Assembly (NCBI RefSeq): GCF_030263895.1
Contig: NZ_CP127161.1
Coordinates: 2,666,001 to 2,730,000, forward strand
From: Proteiniborus sp. MB09-C3
Lineage (GTDB): Bacteria; Bacillota; Clostridia; Tissierellales; Proteiniboraceae
Direction: 5' to 3'
Length of the DNA: 64,000 nt
The translations under genes were made by a program, and so were the position numbers. The notes beneath the pieces were generated by a model, which was not told the DNA's origin, did not search any database, and saw only the letters and a program-made list of their open reading frames with translations. Shown here piece after piece: positions 8,830-19,000 of this stretch (position 1 is the first letter of the stretch; each line of letters begins with the position of its first letter).

Positions 8830-9399
8830 CTATCTTTCCATTTCATAATTATCTTCGTCTTTAATTTTTTTTTCAATATCCATATTCTCTTCTCTGACAG
8901 CAGCTACTTCTCTTGCAGTATCTAGATAAACCTGATATTCTAAACATTTTTCTTCTAACAGCCTGAAGTTGCAGCAGTTTTTCATAAGCATTTTATCATA
9001 TCCAGAATTATAACGTTTATATGTATATTTGGCCTTAGATATAATTTTATCTCTAATAATATTACAATATTTAAATTCCTCCAGCAATAATCTTCTGTAC
9101 TTATATTCTTCCTTAGAAAAATCTTTTATCTTTATTTCTGCCTCAGGAATTGGAAACATAAAACTAAATCTTATACTACTAACTGCTTCCCCATTAGAAT
9201 TATTTATTATAATGTTTGTTTTCTGTTGTTCTTTAAATGATGAAATTGGTGCAAAATAATTAAAGCCATCTATTGAAAAAATAACACCACATACAAATTT
9301 ATTATGTGTATTATAGTCTATATTAGGTATTTTGGGTTCAAATAGTTTCAAATAATTTATGTATTGTTGTGAAACCTCGTAAAACATTAACTTGTCCAT
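8830..9399 (-). CDS. toxN: Type III toxin-antitoxin endoribonuclease (ToxN/AbiQ family)
   Basis: 189 residues. The N-terminus matches the family pattern: MFYEVSQQYINYLKLFEPKI, then KFVCGVIFSIDGFNYFAPIS and SFKEQQK. This is the beta strand, Tyr-rich helix, Gly-Val strand and Y-x-APxSS-x-K segment known in AbiQ/ToxN. The toxin is an mRNA-cleaving endoribonuclease held inactive by a repeated RNA. The diagnostic context is present: three 37-nt tandem repeats and a terminator lie directly upstream on the same strand. The C-terminus (NMDIEKKIKDEDNYEMER) is a charged tail. Known type III systems give phage abortive infection or plasmid stability. Confidence 0.85.
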   Translation of the reverse strand: MDKLMFYEVSQQYINYLKLFEPKIPNIDYNTHNKFVCGVIFSIDGFNYFAPISSFKEQQKTNIIINNSNGEAVSSIRFSFMFPIPEAEIKIKDFSKEEYKYRRLLLEEFKYCNIIRDKIISKAKYTYKRYNSGYDKMLMKNCCNFRLLEEKCLEYQVYLDTAREVAAVREENMDIEKKIKDEDNYEMER

Positions 9400-9414
9400 A
9401 TATCCTCCTAAATA

Positions 9415-9448
9415 GAAAGCGGCTAGAATTTTACTTCTAGCCGCTTTC
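9415..9448 (-). terminator. Leaky terminator between antitoxin RNA repeats and toxin gene
   Basis: GAAAGCGGCTAGAA and TTCTAGCCGCTTTC form a 14-bp stem with a loop of 6 bases. It sits between the tandem repeats and the toxin start, which is the standard place for the attenuating terminator in type III toxin-antitoxin operons that sets the RNA:toxin ratio. Confidence 0.8.
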
Positions 9449-9456
9449 AGAATTAC

Positions 9457-9567
9457 AAGTCGCTCTTACTGTGGCGAAACACACTGTATAAACAAGTCGC
9501 TCTTGCTGTGGCGAAACACATTGCATAAATAAGTCGCTCTTACTGTGGCGAAACACACTGTATTATA
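9457..9567 (-). ncRNA. toxI: Type III antitoxin RNA, three 37-nt tandem repeats
   Basis: Repeats begin at 9457, 9494 and 9531 with an exact 37-bp period. On the plus strand each starts AAGTCGCTCTT and continues CTGTGGCGAAACACA; copies differ at a few positions only. In known ToxI/AntiQ RNAs each 34-41 nt unit folds into a pseudoknot and is cut by the toxin between repeats. CGCCACAG and GAGCGAC in each unit could supply the pairing. The promoter should lie just right of 9567; TTATACCAGTAAG-type A/T sequence is present but I cannot define it. Confidence 0.82.
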
Positions 9568-9685
9568 ATACTTACTGGTATAATGCACTACTTTTAAAGC
9601 TTCCCACTTATTGGTAGGGGTACACCACTTTTAATATTGTCTTATTAACATTATACCCATTATTAACTATTTTAACAAGAGTAAG

Positions 9686-10411
9686 TTAACTGTTAATCTT
9701 ATATTTCAACTTTGCTATCTCATATAAAATTCCTATACGAAAATCAAATAAATCTGATATCTTGTTATTGTTGTGGCTATTGTACCAATATACTCCATCT
9801 GTATGTAAATGTTCAAAAAATTTGCTAGTATCACAATATACAGCTTCAATAAAGCCCTTTTTATATCCAATACCTGAAGAAATAGAATGAGTTCCATTAT
9901 ATACGTAACATACATCAATATGAGAAAAATAGTTCGCTAAATGATTAGAACTATGATATTCAAAATCATTTTTGAAAATGTTTTTAATACTTTTTCTTAA
10001 CCTTTCTCTATGCCAAGGTAAAACTAATACACAATCTTTAGACAAGTCGACTTTTACCATATTATCTTTACTTCTTTCAGATGTGCAACTAAAAGCATTT
10101 CCTTCCTCGTCAAAATAGTGAACTGGAAAAGGATCACATCTCAGTTTATCAGCAATTTCTTCATTATATAAAATAGTAGTTAACATATCTGTCTTTAAAT
10201 CTTCTCTGACAACACTTAAAATATAGTCTAATATAATGATTTGATCTGTTTCATCCTTTTCATATTCTAATACCTCACGAACAAAAAACATTGTGTCATT
10301 AAACTCAAGTTTCGGAAATGGTCTGCCATATCTGCTATTGCTTTGGGCAATAGTATCTAAAAATCTTTTTTGCTTAAAAATTTTTGCGAAGAAACCTTTA
10401 ATCATTTTCAC
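9686..10411 (-). CDS. Hypothetical protein (241 aa), DUF6710-like
   Basis: Intact frame with ATG at 10411 overlapping the upstream gene by 4 bp (ATGA-type coupling), so the two are cotranslated. The sequence has VLVLPWHRERLRKSIKNIF near residue 130 and an aromatic-rich C-terminal half (GVYWYNSHNNN), with no membrane segment and no recognisable catalytic motif. The PWHRERL segment recalls proteins annotated DUF6710, but this is from memory only. It is upstream of the type III toxin-antitoxin locus on the same strand, separated by 120 bp. Confidence 0.6.
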   Translation of the reverse strand: MKMIKGFFAKIFKQKRFLDTIAQSNSRYGRPFPKLEFNDTMFFVREVLEYEKDETDQIIILDYILSVVREDLKTDMLTTILYNEEIADKLRCDPFPVHYFDEEGNAFSCTSERSKDNMVKVDLSKDCVLVLPWHRERLRKSIKNIFKNDFEYHSSNHLANYFSHIDVCYVYNGTHSISSGIGYKKGFIEAVYCDTSKFFEHLHTDGVYWYNSHNNNKISDLFDFRIGILYEIAKLKYKINS

Positions 10412-10749
10412 TCATCCTCGATATCTAAATTTTCTCTTAGCAAATTGAGAACATTATAATAAATTCTACCTTGAAAAAAGTCCTCATAGTGCATTAGACT
10501 TCTCAATTCATTACATACTCTCATATATTTTCCTTCCATAAAAGCCTTTTTAGCAGCTACTAACCCTGTTATATATATAGCATGAAATGATATATTTTTT
10601 CTTTTTTCATATCTCTTAGAAGGCTTGTACTTCAATAACCTTCTATAAAAAACATATAGAGCCTCTTTAGCTTGTTGGTTTATTTCCTCTCCTTGATCAT
10701 TAAACCAGTTAGCATAAGGTTTTAATATTGCAATTAATTCTTTGCTCAA
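10408..10749 (-). CDS. Hypothetical protein (113 aa), coupled to downstream gene
   Basis: Start ATG at 10749 with GGAGGTGAGG upstream. It is all-alpha and basic (RRLLKYKPSKRYEKRKN) and could be a small adaptor or immunity-type partner of the 241-aa protein with which it overlaps by 4 bp. No homolog is recognised. The tight overlap implies that the two products act together. Confidence 0.6.
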   Translation of the reverse strand: MSKELIAILKPYANWFNDQGEEINQQAKEALYVFYRRLLKYKPSKRYEKRKNISFHAIYITGLVAAKKAFMEGKYMRVCNELRSLMHYEDFFQGRIYYNVLNLLRENLDIEDE

Positions 10750-10864
10750 ATCCTCACCTCCATTATATAGAAACTATCTCATAGAAACAATATCAGTTTA
10801 TAATAGCAACAAATATCTAGAGCTATTCACTGTTAACATGAATATTTACCATTGAAAATAGAAA

Positions 10865-10888
10865 AAGATAGCCAATAAGAGCTATCTT
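10865..10888 (-). terminator. Terminator after decayed ToxN-like gene
   Basis: AAGATAGC-CAATAAGA-GCTATCTT, the counterpart of the hairpin at 8785-8803. It supports duplication of the whole toxin-antitoxin locus including its terminator. Confidence 0.55.
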
Positions 10889-10908
10889 CAAAATAGAATC
10901 TATTAAAT

Positions 10909-11154
10909 TTATTTTTTCATTTCCCAATCATCTTCACTTTTTCTTTCTTTTTCAATATCCACTTCTCCATCTTTAGTAGTAGCTACTTTTCCTGCTGATT
11001 CTAAGTAGTATTGATATTCTAAGCATTTTTCTTTTTGTAACTTAAAGTTGCAGCTATTTAAGATAATATTGGTAAATTCCCTTATACTTTTCTCTGCATT
11101 TTGTTAATATTTTATATACTCCTTATCAACGTCAAACAAACTAAGTTTTTTCAT
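10909..11154 (-). pseudogene. Decayed second type III toxin gene
   Basis: ATG at 11154 after GAGGTGATTT. The frame reads MKKLSLFDVDKEYIKY, then a stop, then in the same frame SIREFTNIILNSCNFKLQKE, KCLEYQYYLESAGKVATTKD and a charged tail ending SEDDWEMKK. The N- and C-terminal parts align with the intact ToxN-like protein (CLEYQVYLDTAREVAAVREE), but the middle of about 110 residues is deleted. It cannot be an active nuclease. It marks an old tandem duplication of the locus. Confidence 0.75.
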
Positions 11155-11175
11155 AAATCACCTCAAAATACAGAG

Positions 11176-11245
11176 ATAGCAGGGTTTCCCCTGCTATATA
11201 TCATAGTTTAGCTCTTGTGAAGTAGCGAAGCACTCAACATCATTT
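11176..11245 (-). other. Remnant of the second antitoxin RNA region
   Basis: ATAGCAGGG and CCCTGCTAT make a hairpin at the place of the attenuating terminator, and TAGCTCTTGTGAAGTAGCG next to GAAGCACT at 11209 onward resembles a single diverged antitoxin repeat (CGCTCTT, GTGGCGAAACAC). Only one unit can be seen. Confidence 0.45.
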
Positions 11246-11834
11246 TAGATATACTATATTCCCTATTGTAAAGCAGAGAATTTTTTCTTTTAGCTTTGAT
11301 AGTTTCCTATCTTAAATATTATTATACTTATATTGGTAGACTATGTCAAATAAAACGGTCTTTATAATGATAATAAAGAATTCATAATCCAATATAACCT
11401 TTTTATTATCACTACAAGTATATATTTAAAGACATTACAAACTATGGATAGCTAGTCCATATCATGATGCCAAAATGCCGTTTCACCAAACACCTTAGCA
11501 CCCCACCCTCTCAGCTGGCTAAAAAGAAGTATCATTATATCTCCTGTAATGTTATCGCAAGTTGGCCGAGCTACAGCCAATTTAAAGTCAAGACTTATCG
11601 CTCATCACCTTCGATACTATCGGTTCGGCACTCATTTCAAAGTGCAGGCAGTCTTGGCGGTCTTACTTAAGTTGCTTTCCCTCATCAGGCTTACAGGAGA
11701 ACGTATCTGTAATGTCGAATATTCAATTGCCAAGGTTCTAATGCTTAAACTGCTATTGTACTGCTTGTACTACTTGTATTTTTATATATTTAAATACGTA
11801 GAGCTGATAATGCTCTGCATAGATAAATCAACTT
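11246..11834. other. Non-coding stretch with a GC-richer island of unknown origin
   Basis: No convincing gene. Bases 11464-11730 are visibly richer in G and C than the surroundings and have no ribosome site; two overlapping plus-strand frames there look spurious. It may be debris of a mobile element or intron from another host. The rest is A/T-rich with no structure that I can define. Confidence 0.3.
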
Positions 11835-12041
11835 TTATTCTTTCACTTTATTTATATTATGGAAAATATCATCATTACTATATTTAAGAATATTTTTGAT
11901 TTTCATTGCTACAGATAAAGAGGGATTTTTATTTCCTAATTCAATATTCGTATATGTAGCTCTATTAATTTCAATGAGCTTTGCAATCTCTTTCTGAGTA
12001 AGATTTTTAGATATTCTTATTTTCCTAAGCTTTTCTCTCAT
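11835..12041 (-). CDS. XRE-family (Cro/CI) transcriptional regulator, 68 aa
   Basis: An almost pure helix-turn-helix: MREKLRKIRISKNLTQKEIA then LIEINRATYTNIELGNKNPS gives helices 2 and 3 of the Cro/CI fold. The size is typical of small element-borne repressors (YozG-like). It is divergent from the second XRE gene across a 168-bp control region, an arrangement like phage and ICE switch regions. Confidence 0.88.
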   Translation of the reverse strand: MREKLRKIRISKNLTQKEIAKLIEINRATYTNIELGNKNPSLSVAMKIKNILKYSNDDIFHNINKVKE

Positions 12042-12209
12042 GTTTTCAATTTCTCCTTAATATTGTGTATTAAAGAAACTTTATAATTAAATTATAGTTC
12101 CCTTTAGGCACATTGTCAAGCGTTTTTTATTATAAAAGTTCATTTTTGACACTATTGTTTATAATAGAAACTCTTTAATATATAATTTAATCATTAAGGA
12201 GAGGATAGC
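12042..12209. promoter_or_regulatory. Divergent control region between two XRE regulators
   Basis: A/T-rich with related short sequences facing each other near both genes: TATTAAAGAAACT on the left side and AGAAACTCTTTAATATA on the right side, likely operator half-sites. A TATAAT is visible before the right-hand gene, but a well-spaced -35 box is not clear. Confidence 0.5.
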
Positions 12210-12590
12210 ATGAAGTTCGGACAACGCTTAAAATGTCTTAGAGATAAAAATAAAGTTACACAAGATGAATTAGCTAAACATTTAGGAGTTGGTAGACCTA
12301 CCATTGCTGGATATGAAACTAAAGGAAAGCAACCTAGCTTTGAAATCCTAGAAAAGATGGCTGATTTTTTTAGCGTGTCTACAGATTATCTTCTTGGAAG
12401 AACTGATATTAAACAACCTATTCAGAATACTAGCAAAGACAAATTATCTTCTGATGAAATCTCTGAAGAGATACGTAACCTATCTCCCGAAAGTCAAGAA
12501 GAACTAAAAAAACTAATAGAACTTTATAAGCTTAGAGATATGCAAAAACGTAATACTGAACTATCTGATGAATTAACCTCTACAGAATAA
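12210..12590 (+). CDS. XRE-family transcriptional regulator, 126 aa
   Basis: ATG preceded by AAGGAGAGG. Residues 1-60 hold a Cro/CI helix-turn-helix (RDKNKVTQDELAKHLGVGRP, IAGYETKGKQPSFEILEKMA). The region FFSVSTDYLLGRTD is the conserved end of the domain in ImmR/YvaO-like repressors. The C-terminal 60 residues are acidic and helical (EISEEIRNLSPESQEELKKL), probably for dimerisation. It likely controls itself and the divergent gene, and perhaps the defence genes to its right, which are on the same strand. Confidence 0.88.
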   Translation: MKFGQRLKCLRDKNKVTQDELAKHLGVGRPTIAGYETKGKQPSFEILEKMADFFSVSTDYLLGRTDIKQPIQNTSKDKLSSDEISEEIRNLSPESQEELKKLIELYKLRDMQKRNTELSDELTSTE

Positions 12591-12795
12591 ATAGGGTTAT
12601 TGAAAAAGAAAAGCTTAAGCTAATTGATGAACTAAAAGGTACTTAAACTGGACAAGCCGTGAATTTAACAAAAGCAAATAAAAATATTATTCCGTCAGGA
12701 ATATATTTTTTTAACCCTCTTGGGGAAAATGTTGTATATTATGGGATATGTTTGTAGAATGTTGTCGAAAAGTGTAAAATGACGGGAGTGATTAG

Positions 12796-14073
12796 ATGGC
12801 AAAAATGTTTCCACCTTCGATAAAGGGTTATGAGGAAGAACACTATAGCGAAATAGAAGTATATATGTTTCTTAAATATATGCTTCCAGATGATTATTAT
12901 GTTTTCTGGAATATGAGAGTAGATAATAATTACCCTGATTTTATAATAGTAGAACCCACACTTGGACTTCTAGTATTAGAAGTAAAAGATTGGGCTTTGG
13001 AAACTATATACTCATCAAATGCTAAATACTTCTATTTCAAACCTAACAATAATTCTAAGTTGAATCCTTTGGAACAAGCAACTAGATATAAAAACAAAAT
13101 AGAAAACGTTCTTAAAGCTGAAGAAAATCTGCTTCAAAATGATGGTATCTACAAAGGTAATCTTAAGTTTTGCCGGGCTTGTGGTGTTGTCTTTACTAAT
13201 ATTGAAAAATTATCATTTTTGAATAGCAGCCATAAAGATTCAATAGATCAAACACTTATACTTTTTAAAGATGAGATTAAAGATATAGAAAATAGAAAAG
13301 ATATAGGTTTATTAAGAAAAAAGTTTGAAGATATGTTTATTCCTGAAAATAGTTTCTGCTTTGAGCCATTATTCCAAAAAGACATGGATATAATCAAAAA
13401 AATAATATACAAAGAATCTGTACCCTGTAATGAGGATGAATTTATATTAGATAGAGATAGTGACAGTATCTCCCCCCAACATGAAGAAACTATAAGTAGT
13501 TATGAACTATCTTCAAGTTCTAATAAACCTAATGTTAAAAAGAAGAATCAACTTAAATATACTAGTTCTAAAAAATACTGGACCTTTAAGAAGACAATTC
13601 TAGTACTCATAATAAGTATTATTGTTATATCTCCAGCTTTGAAAAGACTCTTCCACCTTCCTTATAATTTCCCTAAGGTATTTGCTAGTTTTGTTGAAAA
13701 CTTCATTGACAAAAGAACAGAAGCTTTTAGTCAGAATCAAGAAAATAATGATATAGATAATCAACCACTAATGATTTTTAAGGTTGGTAGTCATCCAGGA
13801 GCAAAAGGTACTTTTATACTTATAAAAGATGGAAAGAAATATTTAACTAGTAAAATCTTTACAGAAGGTTCTACTATCGAATTCTATGAAGATAAAAAAA
13901 TTATTATTAATGATGCTAAATCAGACAAGAAAGAGTTTATTATAGAAAATGATGTAATTGATTTAGAAGTTGGAAATACTTATACGAAAATTTATTTGAA
14001 TGGTGAGGAATATAAGTTTGTGAAGAATTTTAAATTTGATTTTATGAATAAAAAAATTGTTAAATTAAAATAA
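12796..14073 (+). CDS. NERD-domain membrane protein
   Basis: 425 residues after GACGGGAGTG. Residues about 15-130 form a nuclease-related (NERD) domain: ESIEVYMFLKYM-like helix, VFWNMRVDNNYPDFIIVEPT and LGLLVLEVKDW, i.e. the D-x(n)-ExK signature of the PD-(D/E)xK fold. A hydrophobic segment (ILVLIISIIVISPALKR, about 273-290) probably anchors it to the membrane. The last 110 residues form a beta-rich domain (FKVGSHPGAKGTFILIKDG to FVKNFKFDFMNKK) that is repeated in the decayed copy at 15.2-16.0 kb. It may be an accessory or nuclease part of the neighbouring MORC-like locus; this is inference. Confidence 0.78.
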   Translation: MAKMFPPSIKGYEEEHYSEIEVYMFLKYMLPDDYYVFWNMRVDNNYPDFIIVEPTLGLLVLEVKDWALETIYSSNAKYFYFKPNNNSKLNPLEQATRYKNKIENVLKAEENLLQNDGIYKGNLKFCRACGVVFTNIEKLSFLNSSHKDSIDQTLILFKDEIKDIENRKDIGLLRKKFEDMFIPENSFCFEPLFQKDMDIIKKIIYKESVPCNEDEFILDRDSDSISPQHEETISSYELSSSSNKPNVKKKNQLKYTSSKKYWTFKKTILVLIISIIVISPALKRLFHLPYNFPKVFASFVENFIDKRTEAFSQNQENNDIDNQPLMIFKVGSHPGAKGTFILIKDGKKYLTSKIFTEGSTIEFYEDKKIIINDAKSDKKEFIIENDVIDLEVGNTYTKIYLNGEEYKFVKNFKFDFMNKKIVKLK

Positions 14074-14140
14074 GCACACAATTATCAGCACTATGACTAA
14101 TTTATATATAAATTTTAATTTTATAAGGAGGAGACATTAA

Positions 14141-15073
14141 ATGGGCAAAAGTACTGCAAAGCAAATTCATAAAATTTCAGGACTAATAAGTGAACTTAAA
14201 AACCCTTCTATTTTACTGGGCGTATTATATGGAATATGTTTTCTAATAATGCTCCCTATTCAATTAAGTAAAACTAGTAGTGTTGGAAATTTATTTTTAG
14301 CAATTTTGTATTCAATAATTCCTATACTAATAGTTCATTTTTTATTAAACTTTCTTTATTATCTCGTAATTTCTATACCACTAATAATGTCAATTGTCAT
14401 TGCCTCAATAGGTCTATTCATTTGGTTGTTTGCTCCTTTACAGGGAGTAATTTTGGACACAATCTTAAATGTTATTAATCTTGCTTTATTAACATTAGGT
14501 GATGACATATTTAACGTTAGCGGCAGCTTGAATTATTATATTGAATTTGTATCAAGATTGGGTCAGACTCTAATAACTATAGGTGGAGGCTTGTGGTGGT
14601 TAGTTAAAAAAGCAAAAGATATAAACTACGTTGCATTATACGCATATATAATATTTTTAAGCTTTTTGCTAATTCTTTCTGGAATAATACAGCCGTCTTA
14701 TACTATCATATTTCTTATACTATGGGCTACCTTAGCTATTAAAGTTAAAGAAAACGATAGCCTGCCTGATTTGAAATTATTATTTAAGATAGTTGCAAAT
14801 ATTTCTATTTTCGTAGCAATATTCAGAACGCAACTAATTACTGTTTCTAATTTAAGTTCCATAAGTAATTTACTTAGTATAAATAGAAAAACTTTTTTTA
14901 ATTCCAATGGTTATAATTATTTCGTCTTTATATACAGCTCAATTATTTTCTTATTAACTACATTTGGCATATGGAAGCCAAATATAATATTAACTAAAAT
15001 GCCTAGCAAAATGAAAAAAATAGTTGAATATATAAAAGGATTGGCAGTTAAATATTTCTTTTTTAAAATTTAA
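14141..15073 (+). CDS. Polytopic membrane protein (310 aa)
   Basis: ATG after AAGGAGGAGAC. It has about seven hydrophobic segments, e.g. ILLGVLYGICFLIMLP, LFLAILYSIIPILIVHFLL and LIMSIVIASIGLFIWLFAPL, with a short charged N-terminus and a basic C-terminus. No family is recognised. It sits between the NERD gene and its decayed duplicate, all on the same strand, so it may belong to that unit. Confidence 0.65.
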   Translation: MGKSTAKQIHKISGLISELKNPSILLGVLYGICFLIMLPIQLSKTSSVGNLFLAILYSIIPILIVHFLLNFLYYLVISIPLIMSIVIASIGLFIWLFAPLQGVILDTILNVINLALLTLGDDIFNVSGSLNYYIEFVSRLGQTLITIGGGLWWLVKKAKDINYVALYAYIIFLSFLLILSGIIQPSYTIIFLILWATLAIKVKENDSLPDLKLLFKIVANISIFVAIFRTQLITVSNLSSISNLLSINRKTFFNSNGYNYFVFIYSSIIFLLTTFGIWKPNIILTKMPSKMKKIVEYIKGLAVKYFFFKI

Positions 15074-15149
15074 GGTTTTATTGAAACTCTAAAATATGTG
15101 AAGAGATTTAGAGTTGATTTTGTTAACTTTAGTTAGGCTTTTAAAATTG

Positions 15150-15959
15150 CCTAACTAAAGTTTATTAAGAAAAAGTTTGAAGATATGTTATTTCTGAAAA
15201 TAGTTTCTGCTTTGAGCCACTTTCTTCAGAAGATATGTTCACTATAAAAAAAGTTCTATATAGAGAATCAGAGTTTAGAGAGCAAGTAGCTATTTCAAAT
15301 AACGATAATAATAAAAATACTTACAATGAAATATATAGATCCAAATGAAAGACCACTAGTCTCAAGACACCTATATGCCCAGGTTTTTTAAAAAATGCAA
15401 AAAAAGGTTTTAATCGTAATAGCTATCGCGAACCTACTTTTAAGAGGGTAATGATAGTACTGGTTATTTTTATTGTTATTACGAGCATATCTTTAAACGT
15501 TCTCTATCAGCTCCCAACTAATTCTTTAATTATTCTCTATAAGATCCCTAATAATTTTGAAATATCTTTGCTAGCATTAGTGAGAACATTATTAATAAAA
15601 GTCTAGGAATTCTAAATCATAGTCAGGCAAATGAACAAATCAATCTCCAACCCATAATGACTTTTAAAGTTGGTAGCCGCCCAGGAGCAAGGGGTACTTT
15701 TATACTCATCAAAGATGGAAAAAGATATTTTACTAGAAAAATATATACAGAAGGCTCTATTATTGAATTTTATGAAGATAAAAAGATTATTATTAATGAT
15801 GTTAAGGCTGACATTGAAGAATTCATAGCAGAAAATGATGTGATTGATTTAGAAGTTGGAAATTCTTATACGAAAATCTATTTGGGTGGTGAGAAATATA
15901 AGTTTGTGAAGAATTTTAAATTTGATTTTATGAATAAATATATTATAAGGAAGGAATAA
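15150..15959 (+). pseudogene. Decayed duplicate of the NERD-domain protein
   Basis: Fragments in several frames match the 12796-14073 protein in order: KKKFEDM and ENSFCFEPL near 15160-15220, IKKVLYRES near 15250, a hydrophobic anchor (RVMIVLVIFIVITSISL) near 15450, then an intact 100-residue C-terminal domain (15657-15959) starting MTFKVGSRPGARGTFILIKD. The NERD nuclease part is absent. Only the C-terminal domain could still be made. It documents a partial duplication that bracketed the membrane-protein gene. Confidence 0.75.
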
Positions 15960-16091
15960 AGCATTATTTATTGAAATTAATTATTTATTAAGATGTTTAA
16001 GGATATCTATCTATAATATAAGTAAAATATTTTTTGAATTCTGTATTTTTATAATTAGCTTTTTACTTAATATACTAAGGAGGGAATATTA

Positions 16092-19000
16092 TTGGGAAGC
16101 TTTAAGACTAAAGCCCGTGCTGTAGAATTATTGGGTAGAAAACAGATTAGAGATGGGGTAACTGCATTAGGTGAACTAATGAAAAATTCTTATGATGCAG
16201 ATGCAGAATGGATAAGAACAGAATTTGTTACAAAAGTAGACAATCCATATATTATTATTTGTGATGAAGGAGATGGAATGGATAAAGACATTATTAATAA
16301 TAATTGGCTTGTCCTTGGTACTGATTCAAAAAAATCTAGAAGTAATAGCAGAACAAGAAAAAACCGCACTTTAATGGGTGAAAAAGGTATTGGTAGATTA
16401 GCTGCAGCTAGATTAGGTGAGCAAATGTTAATGCTTACACGTACTTCTAATTCTGAGTGGAATATGGTTTACATTAATTGGAATATATTTGAAAATCCTA
16501 AGTTATATATAGAAGAAATTACTATCCCTTCTATTTTTGAAATAAGCTTTGAATATTTAAAAAGCAATTTTTCATCAATAATTGAGAATTTCAAGAAAGA
16601 GCAAAGTAATAACCTTAAGTTACAAGGATGGAAACTTGAAAGTGAAAATTTAAAATCTGGAAGAGATCGTCAGATTTTTGACTTGTATAATAGAATTGAA
16701 AACCAAATACATAACTTTGATGTATCTTATAATCATCTTTTGACTTTGTGCTCAATAATAGAAAATGGTAAAAAGCAAGGCACAATTATTTTAATACAGG
16801 ATATTATTGAAGATTGGGATAGATATCTTAATCCTAATATTCCACAAAAAGACCGGGAACAAGATTTTGTTGCAAACAAAAATTATGTTAGATTTGCTTC
16901 CTTTGTTTCAAACTTTAGTAATGCCGATAATCCTTTTAATGTTGAAATAGTATACAACAAGAAACCTTTAGTTTTTAACTCTGACTATACTGAAGAAGAT
17001 TACAATATTTATGACTTGAAAATAGAAGGCAAAGTTAGAAATGGCAAATTTTACGGTAATATAATGGCGAGGAATGCTGATAGTAAAATATTAGAAGATT
17101 GTAACAATGAACTCACCAAAGGAATAGAAGTTACTGCAGGTATTCAAGACTGGAAAAAATATGATTGCGGACCATATAAACTTAAAATGTGTCATGTAGA
17201 ACTATCTTCTAGTAATAGTGGACTGACGGATGAAGAATATTCAATGATAACTCAAAAAATGCAAATAGCTGGCGGACTTAGCGTGTTTAGGGATAATGTA
17301 AGAATTCTTCCTTATGGAGAACCAGAAAATGATTTTCTCAATTTAGAAGCAAGAAGAAGCAAGCATGCTGGTAATTATCTTTTTAGTCATAGAAATATGT
17401 TTGGTAAGATTGATATTAACTCCGCTGATAATCCTAATCTAGAAGATAAGTCAAGTAGAGAAGGCTTGATAGAAAATGAATATTTTTATTACTTTACTAA
17501 AACATTAGAAAACCTATTAATAAATATATCATTAGATTATCTTTCAAATGCTAGAAAAGACTCTAAAGGTTTAAGAAATACCTATATAGAAAATAATACA
17601 AAAGCAATGCAAGATAAAATAAAAGAACAGGAAACTATTAAACAAGAAAGACAACTAGCTAAAGAACACTTAATAAGTTTGGAGACTAAATTAAAAGAGT
17701 ATCCGTTAAAATTAAAATTTCTTGAAGATGAAATTTATAAATATATTGAAGAGTGGAAATTCAAAGCAGAAGTTGCACAAGTAAATGATGGATATGAAAA
17801 GCTTTCCAAACAACTTGAAGAGTTCAGAAAACTAACAGCTAGTAAGAAAAATGATATTGATAATCTCCAACATACATATATAATTTCATTGTCCCAAAGA
17901 TTTAAAGATTCTTATGATGATAAATTAACTAGTAGAGTATTAACTTATAACAAAGAACTTGCTGATACTATTAAAAACCTAACTAGTAAATTAGGGATGG
18001 CTTCCCATGAAATTGAACAAGTATTTTTAAAATTAATACATGATTGGAATGATATAGCTTCAGACAATCTTTTGGATAATCCAATAGATTTCATAAATAT
18101 TATACTAGAGAAAATTAAGGATATAGATAATTCTATTAACAGTACAATAAAAGAACTTAATTCAGACATTGACATAAAAAGGCAGCATATTCTTTCAGAG
18201 ATAGAGCCTATTAGTAATATCTTCGAAAAAGTAAATAAGGTCAGTCATGAATTGAAAAGTTATCTAAATAATAGTGAATTAAGCTTATTAATCAATCAAA
18301 CTAATACTTCAAAAAATGAACTGATTAGTCTCATTAGCTTACCTCCTCATGAAATCAGGAGCCATGCAACACGCATTATACATAGCATAGATGAAGTAGA
18401 AAAAAAAAATTACGATTTATTGCTATATACTAGGCTAAAAATAGAAAATGAATTTAATGGATTACTTACGGAAATTCAGCCTTTACTATCTTTTTTAGGT
18501 AATACAGCTGGAAATGATTCACTTGATTATTTGCTCGGATCTCTAAAGCTGGAAAATGCACAGTTACAAACAGAACTTGAGTTAATAAACGACTTAGCAA
18601 ACCTTGGACTAGCATCTGAAGTAGTAAATCATGAATTTAATCAATTATTTACTAACGTTAATGATTCAATTAAGCATCTAAAACGTTTAAATATGTCACA
18701 AGGAGCTTTATACTGGCTTAAACAAATTGAGGTAGGATTTAGGGCTATTTCAGATAGACAAAGTCAGCTATCGCCCATGTATAGAAGTTATAACCTACCA
18801 AAGCGACCGATAAAATTAAATTATATGTTGGCAGATTTAAAGAACTTTTTTGCATCAACTCTTGAAAGATACAAAATTGATCTAATAATTGATGTTGATG
18901 AAGAAATAGAGCTAGTACTATCTCAATCAAAGATTTACCCCGTTTTATCAAACCTAATTCATAATTCTATTTATTGGGTTATAGATAGAGATGCTAAACA

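Noticed and set aside
9457-9567. Possible CRISPR array
   Set aside because: The three 37-bp units are directly adjacent with no spacers; the position before a ToxN-like gene explains them as antitoxin RNA.
11464-11887. Overlapping plus-strand ORFs in the GC-richer island
   Set aside because: No ribosome site, unusual composition and no recognisable family; the second overlaps the end of the XRE gene.
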